5,106 nucleotides of DNA. Origin: Euryarchaeota archaeon UBA128 (GTDB lineage: Archaea; Thermoplasmatota; Poseidoniia; Poseidoniales; Poseidoniaceae). The stretch's first letter is position 1. Every line of letters starts with the position of its first letter. A program made the position numbers and the translations under genes. The stretch covers positions 1-5,106 of the forward strand of contig DALZ01000053.1 in assembly GCA_002496955.1 (NCBI GenBank). Direction: 5' to 3'. Below the pieces are notes generated by a model that was not told the DNA's origin, ran no database searches, and worked only from the letters and a program-made list of their open reading frames with translations. Below are positions 1-4,671 of this stretch, one piece after another.

Positions 1-116
1 TTTAATTTGTCATAAGCAGCAACAGCATCGCCTACAGTTTTGCAGTGTATGCCATCCAATACTGGTACTCCGTTGGCTCTGAGTAGTTCTTTACCTTGAT
101 ATTCGTGGATGTTCAT
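1..116 (-). CDS. sucC: Succinyl-CoA ligase (succinate--CoA ligase) beta subunit, N-terminal fragment
   Basis: This is the ATP-grasp beta subunit of the TCA-cycle enzyme that interconverts succinyl-CoA and succinate with phosphorylation of ADP or GDP; it works as a complex with the alpha subunit SucD. Only about 38 codons are present, because the gene runs leftwards off the window. The translation begins MNIHEYQGKELLRANGVPV, which is the near-invariant start of SucC proteins, followed by a stretch rich in Ala and Val (TVGDAVAAYDKL) that matches the first helix of the ATP-grasp fold. The start at 116 is chosen because it reproduces the family N-terminus and has GGAG (126-123 on the minus strand) six bases upstream. 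An in-frame ATG at 128 would add MEKN but overlaps that ribosome site. The frame has no stop in the visible part. sucD is probably next, outside the window, but this cannot be seen. Confidence 0.9.
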   Translation of the reverse strand, partial: MNIHEYQGKELLRANGVPVLDGIHCKTVGDAVAAYDKL

Positions 117-207
117 ATTCTTCTCCATTTCCAACGAACAAAAGGCCGTCCTTGAATACTTTGATTGCATACTAAAGTTCTAAACCCTGCGGAAACTACA
201 GTATTCT
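117..207. promoter_or_regulatory. Divergent intergenic region between sucC and the kinase-like gene
   Basis: These 91 bases separate two divergently transcribed genes, so promoters for both directions should lie here. AT-rich stretches occur at about 151-185, where ATACT is repeated at 156-160 and 169-173, and ACTTT (158-162) faces AAAGT (174-178) as a short inverted repeat. No convincing archaeal TATA box can be assigned by eye. The rightward gene has no close Shine-Dalgarno sequence (GGAA at 191-194 is 13 bases away), so its mRNA may be leaderless. Promoter function is inferred only from gene orientation. Confidence 0.4.
123..126 (-). promoter_or_regulatory. Shine-Dalgarno site of sucC
   Basis: The minus strand reads GGAGAAGAAT immediately before the ATG at 116, placing GGAG six bases from the start codon. 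It decides between the two in-frame ATGs (116 and 128): the upstream one would overlap this site by one base and give a non-canonical N-terminus. Confidence 0.6.
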
Positions 208-873
208 ATGGCTAGTGACATGGTTTGGTTCATTGTGCTTGGTGCCTGGGCAGGCCTTGTTGTCTTTGCCATCAAACCTTTCTACGACTATCTTAGAAGC
301 CAAGGCTCTGAACACATGGTCGCAGTCTACTACAATCGGAAAGTGGCTCACATGCTTGCTGGAGGAGTTCCTGTAATCGCCGCACCTTTAGTGTTCAACA
401 ATCCAATTTGGATCTTGCTAGGCGGTATTCTAGGTAGTATTGGGCTAGCAACAACTCACTTACTAGATAGAAGATTATGGTGGATGCAAACCGAGCAGAA
501 TATGAATGATGCCACCTTTGCCTTGATGCTCGGTATATCGGTTTATGTTATCTGGGAATATAGTAACGAACCTTGGCTTGCAGTGCTTCCATCATTGTTC
601 ATGGCGTTTGGTGACGGCGTAACCGGTATTATTCGCAATAAGATGTTTAAGCGTCGAACAAAGAGTGCGTGGGGAAATGTTGGCATGGCTGCGTTGTGCC
701 TCCCACTTGGCTATTTTGTTGGGTCTCTTGCAGAACCAGGAATACCGGTCTGGGGGCTCCTGTCCGGCCTAGTTGCCTCAATAGTAGAGCGGTATGAATT
801 TGGGCCTATTGATGATAATGTTCTGATTGTGGTTTTTTCCAGCATTGTTTTGTTTATTGGCCTAAACATTTGA
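208..873 (+). CDS. Membrane CTP-dependent polyprenol/dolichol/phytol kinase-like protein (SEC59/VTE5 family)
   Basis: This is a 221-residue polytopic membrane protein resembling the SEC59/VTE5/DGK1 group, which phosphorylates long isoprenoid alcohols (dolichol, phytol) or diacylglycerol using CTP. It has about seven hydrophobic segments (roughly residues 5-23, 47-62, 66-84, 102-116, 124-140, 155-172 and 205-220). Visible family motifs in order are NRKVAH (43-48, the RKxxH element), AFGDGVTG (133-140, the GDG nucleotide-site motif), KSAWGNVGM (152-160, matching the K(S/T)xxG(S/N) element) and ERYEFGPIDDN (194-204, matching the E...DDN end motif). All key residues appear present. The length is usual for the prokaryotic members. 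In an archaeon the substrate could be dolichol for protein glycosylation, or geranylgeraniol for lipid salvage; the sequence cannot decide. Some databases call relatives phosphatidate cytidylyltransferase. It is the first gene of a rightward cluster, and 49 bases separate it from the next gene. Confidence 0.78.
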   Translation: MASDMVWFIVLGAWAGLVVFAIKPFYDYLRSQGSEHMVAVYYNRKVAHMLAGGVPVIAAPLVFNNPIWILLGGILGSIGLATTHLLDRRLWWMQTEQNMNDATFALMLGISVYVIWEYSNEPWLAVLPSLFMAFGDGVTGIIRNKMFKRRTKSAWGNVGMAALCLPLGYFVGSLAEPGIPVWGLLSGLVASIVERYEFGPIDDNVLIVVFSSIVLFIGLNI

Positions 874-895
874 CCAGTAGTCAATACAAGATACT

Positions 896-922
896 TTAAT
901 TGTCAGTTAATTAGGTGTTAAT
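896..922 (+). promoter_or_regulatory. Translation-initiation region with AGGTG and three phased TTAAT elements
   Basis: AGGTG (913-917) lies five bases before the ATG at 923 and is a credible Shine-Dalgarno sequence that supports this start. The pentamer TTAAT occurs at 896, 907 and 918, exactly 11 bases apart, between the kinase stop and the next start. The site could hold an internal promoter, or the repetition could be chance in AT-rich DNA. Only the ribosome site is reasonably supported. Confidence 0.5.
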
Positions 923-1465
923 ATGTCACTTAAAATCGGAGATAAAGCAGTTGAGTATTCTTTACCAAACGCCAACCAGCAAATTGGTGGTCCAGAAGTA
1001 AACCTAGAACAATCTAGGAAGGCTAACGGTCTTGTAGTAGCGTTTGAGTGTAATCACTGTCCATATGTAATTGCTAGTGTAGGGAGAATGAATGCTTTGG
1101 CAGAATTTTGCGCTGCGAATGAAATCGGCTATGTTGGCATCAATTCAAATGACGCATCGGTCTACGCCAATGATTCTTTCGAGCACATGGAAAAGCGGGC
1201 AGAGAAAGGCATGCCATACGCATATTTGTATGACGAATCTCAGTCTGTAGCGCGAGCATACGGCGCCAAACGCACGCCAGAATTCTATTTATTTGATAGC
1301 GAAAATACTCTGGTATATCGAGGCAGAATGGATGATTCTCCAAAAGATCCCAATCAGGTTTCATCTACAGAGCTAAAAGACGCTATCGACGCTGTGCTTT
1401 CAAAAACTAGCATCAGAGTCCCAGAAACTGAATCCATCGGTTGTTCGGTAAAGTGGAAGGTGTGA
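923..1465 (+). CDS. Thioredoxin-fold family protein with CNHC redox motif (AhpC/TSA-related)
   Basis: This 180-residue soluble protein belongs to the thioredoxin-like/AhpC-TSA-related family found in many bacteria and some archaea, usually annotated only as thioredoxin family protein. Motifs in order are the family signature FECNHCPYV (41-49) with a CxxC pair at C43 and C46, INSNDASVY (73-81), MPYAYLYDESQSVARAYGA (97-115), the cis-proline element RTPEFYLFD (117-125), YRGRMDDSP (132-140), and the C-terminal IGCSVKWK (172-179), whose Cys174 is typical of the family and could act as a resolving or third redox cysteine. There is no signal peptide, so it is cytoplasmic. Disulfide reductase or peroxidase-like activity is inferred; the true substrate is unknown for the family. 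AGGTG supports the start. The stop overlaps by one base the ATG of a cysteine-rich microprotein, so the two are probably translated together. Confidence 0.88.
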   Translation: MSLKIGDKAVEYSLPNANQQIGGPEVNLEQSRKANGLVVAFECNHCPYVIASVGRMNALAEFCAANEIGYVGINSNDASVYANDSFEHMEKRAEKGMPYAYLYDESQSVARAYGAKRTPEFYLFDSENTLVYRGRMDDSPKDPNQVSSTELKDAIDAVLSKTSIRVPETESIGCSVKWKV

Positions 1466-1467
1466 TG
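1455..1467 (+). promoter_or_regulatory. Overlapping stop/start with internal Shine-Dalgarno (translational coupling)
   Basis: GGAAGG (1455-1460) lies inside the last codons of the thioredoxin-fold gene and four bases before the ATG at 1465. That ATG shares its A with the TGA stop (1463-1465), giving TGATG. This arrangement is typical of translational reinitiation and is the main reason, with the cysteine pattern, to call the short downstream frame a gene. Confidence 0.6.
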
Positions 1468-1593
1468 AACTTGGGTTGTATTAGACAATGCGACTGGGAT
1501 GAAAACCATATTTGCTTATCCTGTGGCCTGGATTACTCTGTGCCTGATAGCGAGTCAAGTAATGACGGGATTGAACAGGAATCAACGGATTGA
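1465..1593 (+). CDS. Small cysteine-rich protein, DUF1289-like (42 aa)
   Basis: A 42-codon frame starts on the last base of the thioredoxin-fold stop codon and ends with TGA at 1591-1593. The protein begins MNLGCIRQCDWDENHICLSC, giving a C-x3-C-x7-C-x2-C-G array (C5, C9, C17, C20) with His15 nearby. This is the spacing of the small DUF1289 family, whose members read roughly SPC-x3-C...C-x2-CGRT; the match here is to the cysteine framework, with GLD instead of GRT after the last Cys. The tail (residues 23-42) is acidic and Ser-rich and probably disordered. Four cysteines suggest a bound zinc ion or an iron-sulfur cluster, but no function is established. The Shine-Dalgarno sequence GGAAGG and the TGATG overlap support real expression coupled to the redox protein. 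It is short enough to be missed by standard length cut-offs. Being a chance frame is the alternative, made unlikely by the cysteine pattern. Confidence 0.68.
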   Translation: MNLGCIRQCDWDENHICLSCGLDYSVPDSESSNDGIEQESTD

Positions 1594-1623
1594 TTCAAAG
1601 ACTACATTGATGACCGGACATCC

Positions 1624-2622
1624 ATGCAAGTCGCTGTCCTAGCCGGTGGAGTTGGTTCACGACTCATGCCTTGGACGGAATCCATTCCAAAACCGCTTCT
1701 GCCAATGTTAGATCGAACACTAATAGAGCAAGTGATTTATTCTGTTCCTCAAAGTATGATAGACGAGGTTGTAGTAGCTGGTGGTTACAAAGTAGATATG
1801 ATAAAATCCTACTTTGACAGCAAAGACTGTGAATTTGATGTAACGATAATCAATGAAACTGAACCGTTGGGGACAGGTGGAGCCCTAGGTAATTGTCGCG
1901 ATGTATTAAGTGGTACATTTGCTTGTTTTAATGGTGATATAATATCATCTCTTGATATTGGTGATTTACTAAAACTGCACAATAAAAACGGTAGTATTGG
2001 AAGTTTGGGTCTTTGGGAGGTCGATGACCCTACAAGATTTGGCATAGTGGGAGTCGATCATGAACAAAAGATAACACAATTTAAGGAAAAACCATTACCT
2101 AGCGAGGTGTTCTCCAACTTCATCAATGCGGGTTCATACATCTTTAATGATGATATTTTTGACTTCATGCCAAATGGCAGACACTCATTGGAGCGAGATG
2201 TATTTCCTACCTTGGCAGATCAGCGTCTACTAAGCGGGATGCAATTTTCCGGTTATTTCATTGACGCTGGAACCCAGAAGTCATGGGTTGAAGCAGTAGA
2301 ACGTTGTATCAACGAATCAAGATTCTCGGCCGGTAGACGAATGTTTGAATCTTGGTTTGCCAATCCGGCAAAGCATGACTCTAATCAGAAGATTACCGGG
2401 TCAATGGTTGATTCCATGGTCAGTATCGGTGATTCAAAGATAGAAAAATCGACGATACTTAGCGGGTCGAAGATTGGTAACAATTGTCTTGTTTCAAATA
2501 CTTTGGTTGGCAAAAATACCGAAATTGGGGATGAATGTGTGTTAAAAAATGTGATAATTGCTCACGATTCAAAAGTACCAAAAGGAACTGAGATGCATGA
2601 AGGTTCTTGGCCAATTGAGTAA
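1624..2622 (+). CDS. Sugar-1-phosphate nucleotidyltransferase (NDP-sugar pyrophosphorylase, mannose-1-P guanylyltransferase-like)
   Basis: This 332-residue enzyme makes a nucleotide-sugar and pyrophosphate from NTP and a sugar-1-phosphate. The N-terminal Rossmann-like NTP_transferase domain (1 to about 230) shows LAGGVGSRL (6-14, nucleotide-binding loop) and PKPLLPM (22-28, with catalytic Lys23). It continues with GTGGAL (83-88), FNGDI (102-106, metal-binding Asp105), FKEKP (153-157), FINAGSYIF (166-174) and FIDAGT (212-217, second metal Asp214). After a linker of about 30 residues, residues 259-325 form hexapeptide-type repeats of a left-handed beta-helix (VSIGDSKI, SKIGNNCLV, TEIGDECVL). 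This two-domain plan is shared by glucose-1-P thymidylyl-, mannose-1-P guanylyl- and some glucose-1-P uridylyltransferases; base and sugar specificity cannot be fixed by eye. ATG 1624 is chosen because it gives the family start MQVAVLAGG; GGA at 1616-1618 is only a weak ribosome site. It lies 30 bases after the cysteine microprotein. Products would feed glycan, glycolipid or glycoprotein synthesis. Confidence 0.85.
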   Translation: MQVAVLAGGVGSRLMPWTESIPKPLLPMLDRTLIEQVIYSVPQSMIDEVVVAGGYKVDMIKSYFDSKDCEFDVTIINETEPLGTGGALGNCRDVLSGTFACFNGDIISSLDIGDLLKLHNKNGSIGSLGLWEVDDPTRFGIVGVDHEQKITQFKEKPLPSEVFSNFINAGSYIFNDDIFDFMPNGRHSLERDVFPTLADQRLLSGMQFSGYFIDAGTQKSWVEAVERCINESRFSAGRRMFESWFANPAKHDSNQKITGSMVDSMVSIGDSKIEKSTILSGSKIGNNCLVSNTLVGKNTEIGDECVLKNVIIAHDSKVPKGTEMHEGSWPIE

Positions 2623-2661
2623 ATTGTGCTAATAGTCGTGGAAGAACTCAAAAACCAAACC

Positions 2662-2667
2662 GAGGTG
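2662..2667 (+). promoter_or_regulatory. Shine-Dalgarno site of tpiA
   Basis: GAGGTG lies eight bases before the ATG at 2676, in the 53-base gap after the nucleotidyltransferase gene. It is the best ribosome-binding site in the rightward cluster and fixes the start of the isomerase, which also agrees with the family N-terminus. Confidence 0.65.
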
Positions 2668-2675
2668 CCAAATTC

Positions 2676-3335
2676 ATGAGCAAACCGTTGATTGTTGTTA
2701 ACTTCAAAACCTACGATTCTGCAAGCGGGATGTCCGCCGAAAGATTAGCCCAAGCCATGAATAACTTTGCTGACCGAAATTTCCGCATGGTTGCCGTAGT
2801 CTCCGCTTTTGACCTAGCATCTGTGTCCGCTTCGACAAATGGCCTAGAAGTATGGTCCCAACATCTTGACCCTATTGGTAAAGGAAGTCATACAGGGTGG
2901 CTGGAACCTGATTTGGCAATTTATCGGGGTGCAGCAGGTACGATAATCAACCACGCTGAGCACAAAGTAGAACTCGAGCATGTCAAGCAGTTGATGGCTA
3001 TGCTTCCTGAGGGATTTCCGATATGCGCATGTGCGGCAGATGTCGATGAAGCAATAGCCTTAGCGAAGCTAGGTCCAACATTCATTGCTGTAGAGCCACC
3101 AGAACTCATTGGCGGAGATATTTCAGTAACTACCGCAGACCCAGCGATTGTTTCAGATACTGTTGCTGCAGTTAAATCTACCAATCCGGAGGTGCGTGTG
3201 TTGTGTGGAGCAGGTGTGAAAAACGGCGCTGATGTGAAGATGGCAATCCAACTTGGGGCAGAGGGTGTTCTACTAGCGAGCGGTGTAACCAAGGCCGAAG
3301 ATGTAAACGCTGTTTTGGACGATTTAACGTCCTAA
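2676..3335 (+). CDS. tpiA: Triosephosphate isomerase, archaeal type
   Basis: This cytoplasmic (beta/alpha)8-barrel enzyme interconverts dihydroxyacetone phosphate and glyceraldehyde 3-phosphate in glycolysis and gluconeogenesis. At 219 residues it has the compact archaeal length, about 30 shorter than bacterial and eukaryotic enzymes. Catalytic residues are all visible: Asn9 and Lys11 in VVNFKTY (7-13), His93 in IINHAEH (90-96) and Glu140 in AVEPPELIGG (138-147, which includes the flexible loop-6 region). Phosphate-gripping glycines are in CGAGVKNG (177-184) and EGVLLASGV (196-204). The start is supported by the GAGGTG site and by MSKPLIVVNFK fitting the family start. It is the last gene of the rightward cluster before a convergent junction. 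Archaeal triosephosphate isomerases are usually tetramers. In an archaeon the product also supplies the glycerol phosphate backbone of membrane lipids, a loose link to the isoprenoid kinase upstream (inference). Confidence 0.95.
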   Translation: MSKPLIVVNFKTYDSASGMSAERLAQAMNNFADRNFRMVAVVSAFDLASVSASTNGLEVWSQHLDPIGKGSHTGWLEPDLAIYRGAAGTIINHAEHKVELEHVKQLMAMLPEGFPICACAADVDEAIALAKLGPTFIAVEPPELIGGDISVTTADPAIVSDTVAAVKSTNPEVRVLCGAGVKNGADVKMAIQLGAEGVLLASGVTKAEDVNAVLDDLTS

Positions 3336-3432
3336 TACCCAAATTACTGTAATATTTTCGAGTAATATGCCCAATAGATTACTCTGTTGATAACTGAACG
3401 ATTAAATCCCACGCAAGTTAGTCAACAATTTA
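3336..3432. terminator. Convergent intergenic region with inverted repeats, probable 3' ends of both transcripts
   Basis: The 97 bases lie between tpiA (rightward) and the transporter (leftward), so both transcripts should end here. GAGTAAT (3360-3366) and ATTACTC (3378-3384) form a 7-bp inverted repeat with an 11-base loop. ATTACTGTAAT (3343-3353) is a separate perfect 11-base palindrome, and its ATTACT (3343-3348) can also pair with AGTAAT (3361-3366), so the hairpins are mutually exclusive. A short T run (3355-3358) lies between them. No GC-rich hairpin followed by a long T run is present. Terminator function is inferred from position; archaeal terminators often need only T-rich DNA. Confidence 0.35.
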
Positions 3433-4623
3433 CTAAGGGTTAAATTGTGCAATGAGTAAAACTATCCCAGCAATAATTGCTGGTATTGTGGTGTGTACTG
3501 TGGCCCACAGACTTGCTGATTTGTGTCTTACTAATAATGGAAACAGAGCATCTCCATCTTGACTTATGGCATTAGCAGTTAACGCGGGGAACGAAATTAT
3601 ATCTTTTGTGTACGCGGTGATTGCGATAATCTGTGGGCCACAGCCCGGGATTAAACCGATTATTGCCGCCGCCATTACTGCAATAATTCCATCACCGTAA
3701 TTGCTCATATCCTGTTCAGTTATGCCACTAAATAGCATACTAAATTCAAAGGCCAAATAGGCTATCATTACCCAGAAAGTAACGAAGGCGGTTTCACTTG
3801 CTGCATGGACCATTGTTTCTCGCATAGAGTGTAATTTGTCACCAATTGTTGCTTCCGTATCATCAGCAAACCAGTTCTTTTGAGCGAAGTATAAGATCAC
3901 AGAAAATGTGGTTCCGATAATACCTATCCAAGTAATAAATCCGTCTAGAGTGGTTGGATTATATGATAATTCTAGGCTGTAATCTGCATCTTGGCCAGAC
4001 CATACCAACAACATGATCGCGAAAAATAGTCCAACTATTGTTACAAGCCACCAAATTAGGTAACCCTGATGGAGAATTTTGTAGCCAAGGCCACCGGGAA
4101 TTTCCCTAGGTAAATCATCAATCGGTGAATCATTTGTGGAATCAGAAGTTACCGGTTCTTGACCAATTGTGGGGCCGAAACGGCCCAAAGGTCTACGAGG
4201 GGTTATGTCTGCGAAGTCAACAAAATAACCCCATGAAATTCCAACTAGGAACGAAATGATGTGAACGGCAATTAGCGGTGCAATGAATCTGGAATCAGCC
4301 ACAGCTGCACCAATCAAGACAAACGCAGAATCACCAAGTGTTGCAATCAAGGTTGCAAGGACTGTTCCATATGTGACATATCCTCGTGCGTACATCGGCA
4401 TAATGACAATTGCACCGCCGCAACCCGGAGTTAAGCCCATCAAGGCTCCAATAATCGGTTGCAATTTTTTCTTCTCGCGTATGTATTCAACGAAACGACC
4501 GCTAGTGGCATATTGTAACCAACTAAACAATAGCACCATGGCAGCAACAAAGACAGTTACAGCAAGAAATGCATCACGCATACTTACTACCACAATTTCT
4601 GCGACTTCGGCCAAGGTGACCAT
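3433..4623 (-). CDS. Putative 10-TM metal exporter (ArsP_2 / putative manganese transporter family)
   Basis: This 396-residue integral membrane protein resembles the family Pfam calls ArsP_2 (putative 10TM heavy-metal exporter), also annotated as putative manganese transporter. Its ion has not been settled from sequence. About ten hydrophobic segments are visible (near 15-37, 54-76, 84-108, 112-134, 186-208, 228-247, 272-298, 311-335, 342-364 and 372-393). The protein is internally duplicated: GLTPGCGGAIVIMPMYARG (63-81) with GDSAF (97-101) corresponds to GLIPGCGPQIIAITAYTKD (323-341) with GDALF (357-361). Each half also starts with a similar hydrophilic-to-hydrophobic segment (RDAFLAVTVF at 16-25; ETAFVTFWVM at 277-286). 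The two PGCG cysteines (C68, C328) are candidate metal ligands. A polar, partly acidic loop (about 138-180) joins the halves. ATG 4623 is the only sensible start, since an in-frame stop lies at 4645-4647. There is no Shine-Dalgarno sequence. It follows the nuclease-like gene by 48 bases on the same strand. Confidence 0.8.
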   Translation of the reverse strand: MVTLAEVAEIVVVSMRDAFLAVTVFVAAMVLLFSWLQYATSGRFVEYIREKKKLQPIIGALMGLTPGCGGAIVIMPMYARGYVTYGTVLATLIATLGDSAFVLIGAAVADSRFIAPLIAVHIISFLVGISWGYFVDFADITPRRPLGRFGPTIGQEPVTSDSTNDSPIDDLPREIPGGLGYKILHQGYLIWWLVTIVGLFFAIMLLVWSGQDADYSLELSYNPTTLDGFITWIGIIGTTFSVILYFAQKNWFADDTEATIGDKLHSMRETMVHAASETAFVTFWVMIAYLAFEFSMLFSGITEQDMSNYGDGIIAVMAAAIIGLIPGCGPQIIAITAYTKDIISFPALTANAISQDGDALFPLLVRHKSASLWATVHTTIPAIIAGIVLLIAQFNP

Positions 4624-4630
4624 GTTGGTC
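4618..4630. repeat. Short perfect inverted repeat across the transporter start codon
   Basis: GACCA (4618-4622) and TGGTC (4626-4630) are perfect inverted arms separated by three bases, centred on the transporter ATG (4621-4623 on the minus strand). It could be a small operator or an mRNA hairpin hiding the start codon. A 5-bp arm is short enough to arise by chance, so function is unproven. Confidence 0.3.
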
Positions 4631-4671
4631 GGGCTCTGTTCGAATCATTAAGTCTTAGTGAACGATGGGCA

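Noticed and set aside
117..128. Upstream in-frame ATG (128) for sucC giving MEKN before the usual start
   Set aside because: It would overlap the GGAG ribosome site that serves the ATG at 116, and the family begins at MNIHEYQ.
1140..1364. Minus-strand open frame of 74 codons
   Set aside because: It lies wholly inside the well-supported thioredoxin-fold gene, has no recognisable motif and has no ribosome site; it is an antisense shadow.
1809..2045. Minus-strand open frame of 78 codons
   Set aside because: It is antisense to the conserved nucleotidyltransferase core, and its composition reflects the opposite strand.
2921..3292. Minus-strand open frame of 123 codons
   Set aside because: It is antisense to tpiA, whose catalytic residues are all present; the Ser/Ala/Thr-rich translation is typical of a shadow frame.
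4283..4651. Plus-strand open frame of 122 codons
   Set aside because: It is antisense to the N-terminal third of the exporter and shows no protein-like pattern of its own.
4624..4671. Manganese (yybP-ykoY) riboswitch upstream of the exporter
   Set aside because: The 48-base gap is too short and shows none of the expected paired elements.
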